Source: Actinomycetes bacterium (GTDB taxonomy: Bacteria > Actinomycetota > Aquicultoria > CAJVYJ01 > JAUVQD01). Taken from it: a DNA stretch of 18,942 bases. Location of the stretch: contig JAUWIO010000001.1 in assembly GCA_030605305.1 (NCBI GenBank), positions 1 through 18,942 on the forward strand, read 5' to 3'. Shown here in pieces: positions 1 through 7,053 of this stretch; position 1 is the first letter of the stretch; each line of letters starts with the position of its first letter. The position numbers and the translations under genes are program-made. A model generated the notes under the pieces. The model was not told the origin of the DNA, made no database searches, and saw only the letters and a program-made list of their open reading frames with translations.

Positions 1-1394
1 GCGCTGTTATCAATCCCCGCATCATCTGGGAGACACGGGGGACCAGGACCCTTTTTGGAAAGGAAGGCGTCACTGGGCTGGTGGGGATCGACCTCACCCC
101 GGACCTGGCGGTCAGATTGGCCATGGCCTATGGTACGTCTCTGCCTAAAGGGAGCGACGTCGTGCTAAGCGGTGACGTGAGCGGGCCGTCCAGAAAGCTT
201 AAGCGGGCGATGATAGCCGGTCTAAATAACGCCGGCATCAATTGTCGCGATGTTCGAGTGATGCCGGCCCCCGTCAATCGCTTCAATATCATCTCCGGCC
301 AAAGAGCCGGCGGGATCCACGTCCAGGTCTCTGACACCGATTCCCAGGGCGTCACGGTGAATTTCTATGATTCACGGGGACGGGATATCCGAGAGGCCGA
401 CAAGCGGGAGATCGAAAGATATTATTACCGGGGAGATTTTCGGCGCGTTTATTTCACAGAGATCGGCAAAGCCGGTTTTCCGGCCCGCAGCCGCGACGAT
501 TATACCGAAGGGTTACTGCGGGCCGTTGACACCGACATCATCGCCGAGCGGGGCTTTAAGGTGGTCATCGATTATGCTCACGGGAGCTCTTCCTTGACGT
601 TTCCCACGTTCTTAGGTGCCTTGGGCTGCGAAGTCATCTCACTCAACGCGCACACTGAAGAAGATCGTTTGTCGCTCGCCCCAGAAGAGCGCGAGGAACG
701 CCTCCGTGAGCTGGCGGACACGGTCGATCTATTCAAGGCCGATCTTGGAGTATTGATCAATAACTCCGGCGAGCGGGCTGATTTCGTCGATGACCATGGT
801 CAGCTCATATCGCGAGAGCGGATGCTGATGATCATGGTCGACCTGGTTTCCCGCCATGGCGAGACCGGCAGGATCGCGCTCCCATTGTCTGTGTCGGGGG
901 TGGGTGAAGTTATAGCCTCCCGGGCCGGGCGGGAGATCGAAAGGACCAAGCTGTCACCGCGGGCGTTGATGGAGAAAGCAGGCGAGAGCGGCGTCGTTTT
1001 CGCCGGGGCGGAAGATGGTTCCTACATCTTCAGCAGCTTCATGCCGGCGCCGGACGCGGCAGCCACTTTCTGCCGTCTTCTGGAGCTCCTGGCCCGAGAT
1101 GGCCGCGCGTTGTCGGAGATCCGCCTGGATGTTCCCGAATCTTTTACCGCGCAACGCAACACATACTGTTCCTGGGACCGAAAAGGTCTGGTCATGCGCA
1201 AATTGATCGAGCGGTCTACCGGATCGGAAGTCGAGATGCTCGACGGCGTTAAATACCATGAGAATAATGGCTGGGTCCTGGTCGTTCCGGACCCCGACAA
1301 ACCGGTGTTCCAGGTCTACGCAGAGGCCGAGAAGTCAGCTATGGCGGAAAAAAAAGTGGACGATATAATAGACTTCATTAACTCGTTGGTCTGA
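1..1394 (+). CDS. Mannose-1-phosphate guanylyltransferase/phosphomannomutase-like fusion, C-terminal part (5' partial)
   Basis: The reading frame is open from base 3, so the gene starts upstream of the window; the GTG at 81 is internal. The visible part is an alpha-D-phosphohexomutase fold that, in actinobacterial and related proteins, is fused behind a sugar-nucleotidyltransferase and left-handed beta-helix. That upstream part is inferred, not seen. Key mutase motifs are degraded. The Ser-containing active-site loop (normally TASHNP) reads GGIHVQVSDTD at about 306-340. The metal loop DxDGDR is replaced by NNSGERADF at about 757-785. The C-terminal phosphate-binding loop is replaced by a VVPDPDKPVFQVY stretch. 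Mutase activity is therefore unlikely; the domain may be structural or regulatory for NDP-sugar synthesis. The frame ends with TGA at 1392-1394, about 50 bases before the DUF881 gene. The family assignment is confident; exact substrate is not. Confidence 0.82.
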   Translation, partial: AVINPRIIWETRGTRTLFGKEGVTGLVGIDLTPDLAVRLAMAYGTSLPKGSDVVLSGDVSGPSRKLKRAMIAGLNNAGINCRDVRVMPAPVNRFNIISGQRAGGIHVQVSDTDSQGVTVNFYDSRGRDIREADKREIERYYYRGDFRRVYFTEIGKAGFPARSRDDYTEGLLRAVDTDIIAERGFKVVIDYAHGSSSLTFPTFLGALGCEVISLNAHTEEDRLSLAPEEREERLRELADTVDLFKADLGVLINNSGERADFVDDHGQLISRERMLMIMVDLVSRHGETGRIALPLSVSGVGEVIASRAGREIERTKLSPRALMEKAGESGVVFAGAEDGSYIFSSFMPAPDAAATFCRLLELLARDGRALSEIRLDVPESFTAQRNTYCSWDRKGLVMRKLIERSTGSEVEMLDGVKYHENNGWVLVVPDPDKPVFQVYAEAEKSAMAEKKVDDIIDFINSLV

Positions 1395-1444
1395 GATTTT
1401 CTATCAAGGGTCCGCTGAGCCGTGGATCTTTGTGGGAGTGAGAT

Positions 1445-2170
1445 TTGGAATTACGTCTAGGCCGTTGGCATCTCTCGCTGACTCTTGTCTTTATCTTTTT
1501 GGGATTCCTGCTGGCGACAGGGTTCAGCACCCAGCAGCGGCTGGCGGAACGACCCGTGCCCCGTAAGGATAATCTGCTCCAATTCATTAGAAAGCAGAGA
1601 ACCGAACAAAAGAGGCTTGGCGGCCAATTGCTTGAGGCCAGGGAAGAGCTGGCCGAATTGAGTTCCGAGATGGCCGACAGCGAAGGGGCCTTAGCTACGT
1701 ATAGTCAGGAAGTGGAAGCGTTACGGGAGCGGGCCGGGTTGGTTCCGGTCGAGGGGCCCGGACTCGAGGTCATACTAGGGGACGGACAGCGGATACCTCC
1801 AGGCGTCGATCCCGATAGTTTTCTGATTCACGATTACGATCTTCAGATGGTGATAAACGCTCTTTGGCGGGGTGGTGCTGAGGAGATCGCTGTCAATGGG
1901 GAACGCTTCACGGCGGCCACCGGTGTCCGTTCGGCCGGGAGCATCATTTTAATAAATTCCCGCCCTCAAGGGGGCCCATACAAGATCAGAGCTATCGGCA
2001 ACCCCGACCGGTTGCTGCAAATACTTGAAAGAGCTCCGGACGCCTCGATGCTGGTCGGGGAGTATTCTCAGCAGTTCGGGTTGCGCGCTGAGGTAAAAAA
2101 GATGGAAAAACTGACTTTGCCGGCCTACACGGGCGGCATAAACCTAAAGACCGAGGAGGCGACCAGGTAG
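1445..2170 (+). CDS. DUF881 membrane-anchored coiled-coil protein (Rv1823-like)
   Basis: Start is TTG at 1445, chosen because GGGAGTGAG lies just upstream and the next residues form a proper N-terminus. The 241-residue product has one membrane segment at about residues 10-28, a charged coiled coil at about 45-98, and an extracytoplasmic DUF881 domain from about 100 to 225. The domain shows the family hallmarks: a GPGLEV strand, DLQMVINALWRGGAEEIAVNG helix-strand and a PYKIRAIG strand. DUF881 proteins occur in pairs around a small basic protein in Actinobacteria and some Firmicutes; a role at the cell envelope or division is suspected but no biochemical activity is established. The next gene begins immediately after the stop, so the two are co-transcribed and probably translationally coupled. 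Confidence 0.88.
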   Translation: MELRLGRWHLSLTLVFIFLGFLLATGFSTQQRLAERPVPRKDNLLQFIRKQRTEQKRLGGQLLEAREELAELSSEMADSEGALATYSQEVEALRERAGLVPVEGPGLEVILGDGQRIPPGVDPDSFLIHDYDLQMVINALWRGGAEEIAVNGERFTAATGVRSAGSIILINSRPQGGPYKIRAIGNPDRLLQILERAPDASMLVGEYSQQFGLRAEVKKMEKLTLPAYTGGINLKTEEATR

Positions 2171-2506
2171 ATGCTGCCTCTCATCGGACTGCTGATCGGG
2201 ATCGGCTTGGGCTTGGCTTTTCGCGTGCCTGTGCCGGCCTGGATGGCCCGGTATCTGGGAATAGCTCTCCTGGCGGCCCTCGATAGCGCCCTCGGGGGGC
2301 TGCGCGCCACCCTGGATGGACGCTTTGATGAGAAAGTTTTTGTCGGCGGGTTCTTCGTCAACACATCTTTCGCCGCGTTGATCGTCTATGTCGGCGATAA
2401 CTTGGGCATAGAACTCTATTTGGCGGCGGTCGTCGCCTTCGGTGTTCGCGTCTTTCAGAATCTCGCTCTTATCCGGCGGCACCTTTTCGGAGAGTTGGCG
2501 GAATGA
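2171..2506 (+). CDS. Small basic protein (SBP, DUF1290 family), Rv1824-like
   Basis: ATG at 2171 abuts the TAG of the preceding gene (2168-2170), with a GAGGAGG ribosome-binding site inside that gene's end. The 111-residue protein is almost entirely hydrophobic, with segments at about residues 2-20, 27-42, and 60-95, and carries the family core: GxxxGLAFRVPVPAWMARYL, an aspartate-rich LDSALGG turn, and FVGGFFVNTSFAALIVYVGD. This is the classic small basic protein found between two DUF881 genes. The synteny confirms it; molecular function is unknown. The following gene overlaps its stop by four bases (ATGA at 2503-2506). Confidence 0.9.
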   Translation: MLPLIGLLIGIGLGLAFRVPVPAWMARYLGIALLAALDSALGGLRATLDGRFDEKVFVGGFFVNTSFAALIVYVGDNLGIELYLAAVVAFGVRVFQNLALIRRHLFGELAE

Positions 2507-3213
2507 GTCCAGGCGCCCGGGTTTGGCGCACCCAGTTCATCCTGGCGTTCGCCTTGATGCTCGTCGGGTTCGGATTCGTCATCCAGATGCGCTCGCACGA
2601 GCGTCTTAGTGAGCGTTTAGAGTCCGAGGGTGAAGCGGACCTTGTAGAGATAATCGACGAACTCAACGGTGATATTGAAGGTATCCGCGGCGAGTTGCTG
2701 AACGAGCGGATAAAGCTGATGGAATTTCGGGATTCGAACGTCGATGGGCAGGCGATGTTGACAAGAACGAGCGAGGAGATAGTCGAGCTGACCAAATTCG
2801 TCGGTGAAACAGACGTAACCGGACCGGGTGTGACTATCGAAATCGTGAACGCTGATAACTTGCTGGTCGGGCTCGATATCAGACAGATAGTCGAAGAGTT
2901 GAGGGCCTCCGGTGCGTGGGCCATCTCAATAAACAATCATCGACTTGCTCATAGCGCCGGGATCTGGCGGAGCGACGGAAAACTTTATCTTGATAGTCGC
3001 GAGCTTGATTCCGATCTGCGCATAGAGGCCCTCGGTCCGCCGATGCTCCTGGCGCAGGCGATCACTCTTCCGCGTGGGATTCGCGACAAGTTGGAGACAT
3101 TGCGTGGGGTCGAGGTAACGGTGCGCGAAGAGTCGTCAGTCAGACTGCAACGGGTAGCGAAAGCCGGGGGAAAGCGATTGACGGAACCGGTCGACAACAC
3201 TATCAAGCAGTGA
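2503..3213 (+). CDS. Second DUF881 membrane-anchored protein (Rv1825-like)
   Basis: The ATG at 2503 overlaps the TGA of the small basic protein, the usual sign of translational coupling. The 236-residue protein has one membrane segment at about residues 7-23, a coiled coil at about 27-95, and a DUF881 domain with a VTGPGVTIEIV strand, a DIRQIVEELRASGAWAISINN helix-strand and a LRIEALGPP strand near the end. It lies in the same topology as its partner and likely acts with it and SBP as one envelope complex (inference from conserved gene order). The 3' end overlaps the convergent GGDEF-like gene by 11 bases (3203-3213), leaving no room for a conventional terminator between them. Confidence 0.87.
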   Translation: MSPGARVWRTQFILAFALMLVGFGFVIQMRSHERLSERLESEGEADLVEIIDELNGDIEGIRGELLNERIKLMEFRDSNVDGQAMLTRTSEEIVELTKFVGETDVTGPGVTIEIVNADNLLVGLDIRQIVEELRASGAWAISINNHRLAHSAGIWRSDGKLYLDSRELDSDLRIEALGPPMLLAQAITLPRGIRDKLETLRGVEVTVREESSVRLQRVAKAGGKRLTEPVDNTIKQ

Positions 3214-3994
3214 CGCGTATGCTGGTGTTGGGCAGCAGGATCTCCTTGATCAGCAGTTCATCGTCGGGGAGGCTCAGTATCTCTTCATGCAAGTCGGCGG
3301 TCAGACGAGCGTACTGCTTCATTTTAGAGTACGTCTTCCTGACCCGGGAGCAGACGACGGCAGCGCCGTCAGCTGACGTGTCAGGCAAGATAAGACAGAA
3401 GCGGCCGTCGCGCAGATACCCGACTTCATCTACGAGGCGGACGGTGCTGCGTAACACATCCGCAATCCGGCTGATCTGCTTGGAGCGCGCGTTATCGGTC
3501 GGTTCTTCAGGCCACCGCAGCTCGAGGAAGAGCACCGAAAAGCCCGTTCCCTGACGATCGTATCCAGCCAAGAGCTTTTCGACGAGGCGCTCGATATACT
3601 CATGGCTAAAGACTTTTGTGCGCGTATCTATGAGCCCGTCATCGGTGACGTGCGCGACCACGTATTTGATTCGCATGGCCAGCTCGCCGCCGATGATGCC
3701 GACGATACCAAACGCCAGAGCCTGGAGCACTACGAGGCGACCGTCGCCCATAGACAGATCGATCTCTCCTAGCGTCCGGGTGTTGATCATCAAGTACAGC
3801 AGGGCTGATCCGACCGCCGCCGCATACCCGGCCCGGCGTCCATAGTGAAGAGCGAAGAAGAGGACCGGAACAAAAAGCGCCTGGCCTAGGAGCTCACCGA
3901 GATGGGCCCCGTTGATCAGCGCGCTTAAGATAGATATGAGGATCCCCAATAGTCCGACGGACAGCAGGAGTAGCTCCAACTTACGATATCTCAT
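3203..3994 (-). CDS. Four-TM protein with degenerate GGDEF domain
   Basis: This 263-residue protein on the minus strand starts at ATG 3994-3992, with GAAAGG about seven bases upstream. Membrane segments lie at about residues 7-27, 35-50, 55-70 and 86-106, followed by a cytoplasmic domain at about 118-225 with the outline of a diguanylate cyclase: an IDTRTKVFSHEYI entry helix corresponding to DxLTGLxNRR, a FSVLFLELR strand, and LILPDTSADGA after the active-site turn. The signature RLGGDEF is YLRDGRF (residues 193-199), so catalytic Asp/Glu and the two glycines are lost and cyclase activity is not expected. It may sense, bind or scaffold rather than synthesise c-di-GMP. No EAL or HD-GYP domain is present. 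A possible sigma-28-type promoter precedes it. Confidence 0.75.
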   Translation of the reverse strand: MRYRKLELLLLSVGLLGILISILSALINGAHLGELLGQALFVPVLFFALHYGRRAGYAAAVGSALLYLMINTRTLGEIDLSMGDGRLVVLQALAFGIVGIIGGELAMRIKYVVAHVTDDGLIDTRTKVFSHEYIERLVEKLLAGYDRQGTGFSVLFLELRWPEEPTDNARSKQISRIADVLRSTVRLVDEVGYLRDGRFCLILPDTSADGAAVVCSRVRKTYSKMKQYARLTADLHEEILSLPDDELLIKEILLPNTSIRVTA

Positions 3995-4022
3995 TCAATA
4001 CCTTTCATTTCCCGTATTTCTT

Positions 4023-4049
4023 AAATCGGCACGTTCGGGTCGTCTCTTA
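4023..4049 (-). promoter_or_regulatory. Candidate sigma-28/WhiG/FliA-type promoter for the degenerate GGDEF gene
   Basis: Read on the minus strand, TAAG (4049-4046) is followed by exactly 15 bases and GCCGATTT (4030-4023). The FliA/WhiG consensus is TAAA-N15-GCCGATAA and the SigD form is TAAA-N14-16-GCCGATAT. Transcription from about 4016 would leave a leader near 22 bases that contains the AAAGG ribosome-binding site. The geometry is right, but GCCGAT is a common hexamer in this sequence, so this stays a candidate. Confidence 0.45.
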
Positions 4050-4089
4050 AAGGAAAAAACCGAATGGAATGAGATAAACGATTGATAGT

Positions 4090-5271
4090 ATGGTATTTTT
4101 GGCCGTGATGCGACTTCGGACAATCACATTTCTCCATGTAATCCTGACCGTCTCTATATTGTTGTCACTCCCCGTCGCTGCGTGGGGGGCGGATCTCAAT
4201 ATTGACAAGCTGGCGGTAGACGGAGCCGCCGCGTATGTGCTGGATAAAAAGACGGGCGACACGCTGTACAGCAAGAACGCCGATGTTCCCCGGGCCGTGG
4301 CAAGTACGACCAAGATCATGACCGGCATGCTTGTTTTGGAGCGGGCGGCCAACGATGAGACAGTTACCGTCAGTGCGTACGCCGCTTCGACGGGCGGCGC
4401 CTCGATCGGACTCAAGGCGGGCGAGAAGCGAGGCGTTACAGAGTTGCTCCACGCCCTGATGCTGGTCTCCGCGAATGACGCGGCCGTTGCTTTGGCGGAA
4501 CACGTGGCCGGCAGCGAGCCGGCCTTTGCAGACCTGATGAACGAGAGGGCCGCGCAGCTCGGCGCGGTACAGACCCGGTTCACGGTCCCGCACGGACTGG
4601 CCTCGGGAGCCGAGCATTACTCATCGGCCCGCGATCTAGCGCTCATCGCCCGGGCAGCGATGGACAACCCCGATTTTGCTGCGTTGGTAGCGCTGCGACG
4701 GTCGACTTGGGTCACGAACGAGGCTCCCGGCGTGAGGGCGCTAAAGAACAGTAATGCTCTGCTTGAGCGTTATGCTCCCGCTAACGGTATCAAGACCGGC
4801 TTTACTAACGAGTCCGGCTACTGTCTCGTGGCCGGGGCCGGGGCCGCCGGGCGTTCAGTAATAGCGGTGGTCCTTGGAAGCCCGACAAGAGAGGGTTCGT
4901 TCGCGGACGGCGTAAGCCTGCTGGACTGGTCGTTAACAAAGTTCGATCGCCGCCGGGTAGTAGTCAAGGGCCGGCGTTACGCTGTCGTATCTCTCGAAGG
5001 TAAGCGGGTCCCGTTGGTCGCCAACCGCTCGATCTCAAAACTTGTCTTTCTTGGAGAACGAGATGCGCGTCTCACTTCGGGGGTCGATAAGGGTCTGACG
5101 TTACCCCTGGACAGGGGAGAGAACGTCGGGTATTTGGAGGTCGAGACGATCACCGGGCAACAGGAACGTGTCGGCTTGGTCGTCGGGCGCTCAGTTCGCT
5201 CGGAATATTCTATCCGTAATGCGGGCGGTTACTTCCGCCGGGTTGTCAAGACGCTCCTGAATCTGCTTTAA
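4090..5271 (+). CDS. dacF: D-alanyl-D-alanine carboxypeptidase, peptidase S11 (DacF/PBP5 type)
   Basis: The serine-type D,D-carboxypeptidase trims the terminal D-Ala of peptidoglycan stem peptides outside the membrane. All three catalytic motifs are present: STTK at residues 72-75 (nucleophile Ser72), SAN at 127-129 and KTG at 235-237. A signal peptide covers about residues 8-33, with a cleavage site near AAWGA-D. The C-terminal third (about 285-380) is the beta-rich PBP5 C-terminal domain, and the end (GGYFRRVVKTLLNLL) looks like an amphipathic membrane anchor. Start is uncertain: ATG 4090 gives 393 residues, while ATG 4108 gives a more typical basic N-region (MRLRT). Neither has a strong ribosome-binding site. 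It is divergent from the GGDEF-like gene and 36 bases ahead of the RsiG-like gene. Confidence 0.9.
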   Translation: MVFLAVMRLRTITFLHVILTVSILLSLPVAAWGADLNIDKLAVDGAAAYVLDKKTGDTLYSKNADVPRAVASTTKIMTGMLVLERAANDETVTVSAYAASTGGASIGLKAGEKRGVTELLHALMLVSANDAAVALAEHVAGSEPAFADLMNERAAQLGAVQTRFTVPHGLASGAEHYSSARDLALIARAAMDNPDFAALVALRRSTWVTNEAPGVRALKNSNALLERYAPANGIKTGFTNESGYCLVAGAGAAGRSVIAVVLGSPTREGSFADGVSLLDWSLTKFDRRRVVVKGRRYAVVSLEGKRVPLVANRSISKLVFLGERDARLTSGVDKGLTLPLDRGENVGYLEVETITGQQERVGLVVGRSVRSEYSIRNAGGYFRRVVKTLLNLL

Positions 5272-5307
5272 TCAAGTAGTTGACCACGATAGAGACAGAG
5301 GTGCCTG

Positions 5308-5571
5308 ATGACGGAAGAAAATGCAGCTGTGCTCGCTGAGATCTCTGAAAAATCGGATGAAGATCTCCGGGGAATCCTCGATCGGCTCGACGTCGAAGAG
5401 CAACGACTTTCTTACGAGCGCCGGATGCTCCACGCCAAGATCGACATCTTGAAGGCGGAGGTTAAGGCTCGACTAAAAGAGAAGCACAAGAGCGGTACGA
5501 GCGCCATCTCCGGTCACGACCTTGAGCGATTGACGGAAATACTCGCTCGAGACCTGGTAAGACGCGACTAA
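5308..5571 (+). CDS. RsiG-like small coiled-coil protein with one c-di-GMP-binding motif (candidate anti-sigma factor)
   Basis: This 87-residue, almost wholly helical protein starts at ATG 5308 behind GAGGTG. Its central helix reads E31-x3-S35-x2-R38-x3-H42-x3-D46. The c-di-GMP-binding signature of the anti-sigma factor RsiG is E(X)3S(X)2R(X)3Q(X)3D; spacing is identical and only Gln is replaced by His. Streptomyces RsiG has two such motifs and holds WhiG when c-di-GMP-loaded. Rubrobacter RsiG has one and works as a homodimer, which is the form this short protein resembles. The segment SDEDLRGILDRLDVEEQRL before the motif is also RsiG-like. The assignment rests on motif and size, not on alignment. 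No sigma factor gene lies in the window, so the partner would be elsewhere. The gene has a degenerate GGDEF gene 1.3 kb away and the garA-like gene 0.3 kb downstream. Confidence 0.65.
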   Translation: MTEENAAVLAEISEKSDEDLRGILDRLDVEEQRLSYERRMLHAKIDILKAEVKARLKEKHKSGTSAISGHDLERLTEILARDLVRRD

Positions 5572-5612
5572 AGGCCGGGAATAGTTAAGGTTCAAGTTGA
5601 AGAGGAGAGAGC

Positions 5613-5876
5613 ATGTCTGAGACCTTAGGGGAAGCGATCCAGAGGTATCTTGAGGAGATGCGTTTAGACGTGTCTGAAGAGCGCGTGATGAACTATATCG
5701 TCCGCGAGGTCCATCAGGGCCGGAAACTATCTGAAGTCATTGCCGACCCATACGTTGAGAATCGGGTCGACAAAGACCAGCTAGGAAAACTATTAGAGAA
5801 CAGGGAAGTCATCGAAGCTGTCGAGGAAGAGCTTGACAAAGCGTTCAGTCGGAAGGACTTCAAGTTCGCGGAATGA
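5613..5876 (+). CDS. Small acidic hypothetical protein upstream of garA-like gene
   Basis: ATG at 5613 follows a strong GAGGAGAG ribosome-binding site. The 87-residue product is predicted soluble, acidic and mainly helical, with a GxAIQRYLEEM opening, a MNYIVREVHQGRKL helix and a long C-terminal helix rich in Glu. I do not recognise the family. It has no Cys, no membrane segment and no catalytic motif. Its TGA overlaps the start codon of the FHA gene by four bases (ATGA at 5873-5876), so its translation is tied to that of the GarA-like protein. Helical, strongly coupled proteins of this size are often partners or adaptors, but that is only inference. It occupies the position that the glycine cleavage gene gcvH holds in mycobacteria (Rv1826) and is unrelated to it. 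Confidence 0.75.
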   Translation: MSETLGEAIQRYLEEMRLDVSEERVMNYIVREVHQGRKLSEVIADPYVENRVDKDQLGKLLENREVIEAVEEELDKAFSRKDFKFAE

Positions 5877-6349
5877 GTCTCGTCTGTGACAAATGCGGAG
5901 CCGCGAATGCTGATGACGGTCAGTTCTGCTCCCAATGCGGTGTGAAATTAGACGGCCACGCCGATCTGACACACACGTTTTCATTTACAGCCGATAGTGG
6001 CGATGAGCTGCAAGTCGATCTCGAGCAGCTGCGGAGCGAGGGGCCGTTGCTGATCGTAGTGAAAGGCATCGGGGTCGGACAGACGTTCTCGTTGGAAGCG
6101 GGCGAAGTGCTCATCGGGCGCGACCCCGACAACGATATATTTCTCGACGATGTCACGGTTTCACGAAGACACGCAGTCATTAAGGACAGCCCGCGGGGGC
6201 TCGAATTGGTCGACACGGGCAGCCTCAATGGTACATATGTCGATCGCGAGAGAGTCGAGTCGGTCGTCCTTCGTGACCGGGATGAGCTGCAGATCGGCAA
6301 ATTCAAGATGGTATATATTGAGCAACGCGGGGCGGCAAAAAGTGAGTAA
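5873..6349 (+). CDS. garA: Zinc-ribbon FHA-domain protein, GarA/OdhI-like
   Basis: The 158-residue protein begins with a four-Cys zinc ribbon (C5, C8, C19, C22), then a short linker and an FHA domain at about residues 70-150. The FHA core (GRDPDNDIFLDDVTVSRRHA, then GSLNGTYV and ELQIGKFKMVYI) matches mycobacterial GarA (Rv1827) closely, as does its position directly before the MerR gene. GarA and OdhI are phosphorylation-controlled inhibitors of 2-oxoglutarate dehydrogenase and relatives. The regulatory ETTSVF of GarA corresponds here to DLTHTF: the Thr equivalent to GarA Thr22 is kept (T33) with Phe at +3, while the adjacent PknG-site Thr is Leu. GarA itself has no zinc ribbon. The coding end overlaps the next gene by eight bases. 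Confidence 0.85.
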   Translation: MSLVCDKCGAANADDGQFCSQCGVKLDGHADLTHTFSFTADSGDELQVDLEQLRSEGPLLIVVKGIGVGQTFSLEAGEVLIGRDPDNDIFLDDVTVSRRHAVIKDSPRGLELVDTGSLNGTYVDRERVESVVLRDRDELQIGKFKMVYIEQRGAAKSE

Positions 6350-7046
6350 AGTCAGGGTCAAAGGAAAAGAAACATACAGTATTGGGGCTGCTGTCGAGAA
6401 ATTGCAGACGCGCTACCCCGATCTTTCGATCAGCAAAGTCCGGTACCTCGAGGACGAGGGTCTTTTGACCCTTGAGAGGTCGAGCGGGGGCTACAGGCTC
6501 TTTTCGGATGACGATGTAGCTCGGCTCTCTGAGATACTAAGACTGCAAAAAGAGCACTTCCTGCCCCTGACCGTGATCAGGGAGCGGATGAATAACTGGC
6601 AGGCCGGCCAATCAGTAGTCGTCGATGAACCGGACGTGAGCGATGAGAAGTCTGCTGAAGCCCGCGGGCCGATTTCGCTGGCCGTAGCCCTGAAAAAGAC
6701 TGGTGCGACCGGTGAGATAGTTAAGAATCTTGAAAGCTTCGGGCTGATAGCGCTTGAAAAGGATGGGGACGGCCTCGCGATCAGCGAAGTCGACTTTGAG
6801 ATCCTCCAGATCTTTATGGGGCTTAGCAAGTTTGGTATTGAGCCTAGACACCTGAGGATGTATGAGAATCAAGCTCAGCGCGAGACACTCTTGTTTCAAC
6901 AGATACTTACACCTCAGTTAAAGAACCAGAGCGCGAAGACGCGGGCCAGAACGGCGGGAGAGCTGGGGGAGCTTTTGAGTCAGAGCGAAAAGCTCAAGCG
7001 GCTCGTCCTGCGCAAGGCGCTGCGCGCCGCGAGTCTCTGGGACTAG
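6342..7046 (+). CDS. MerR-family transcriptional regulator (Rv1828-like)
   Basis: The frame is open from 6150, but homology begins at GTG 6342, which overlaps the 3' end of the FHA gene by eight bases and follows GGGGCGG; this gives 234 residues. The N-terminal MerR helix-turn-helix reads YSIGAAVEKLQTRYPDLSIS (about residues 12-31), then KVRYLEDEGLL and GGYRLFSDDDVARLSEIL, with the wing and dimerisation helix following. The C-terminal half (about 110-230) is a second helical domain typical of Rv1828 proteins and contains no cysteine-based metal site. Rv1828 is a DNA-binding MerR protein encoded next to garA in mycobacteria; what it controls here is unknown. The family also autoregulates in some members, but no operator was recognised. 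Confidence 0.85.
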   Translation: MSKVRVKGKETYSIGAAVEKLQTRYPDLSISKVRYLEDEGLLTLERSSGGYRLFSDDDVARLSEILRLQKEHFLPLTVIRERMNNWQAGQSVVVDEPDVSDEKSAEARGPISLAVALKKTGATGEIVKNLESFGLIALEKDGDGLAISEVDFEILQIFMGLSKFGIEPRHLRMYENQAQRETLLFQQILTPQLKNQSAKTRARTAGELGELLSQSEKLKRLVLRKALRAASLWD

Positions 7047-7053
7047 CGCGGCG

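Noticed and set aside
5990..6000. Other GCCGAT hexamers, such as one in the FHA gene, as additional sigma-28 sites.
   Set aside because: They fall in coding sequence without a TAAA element at 15 bases, and the hexamer is common in this composition.
6150..6341. Upstream extension of the MerR reading frame.
   Set aside because: It lies within the FHA gene in another frame, and MerR homology starts at GTG 6342, which is in the expected position after GGGGCGG.
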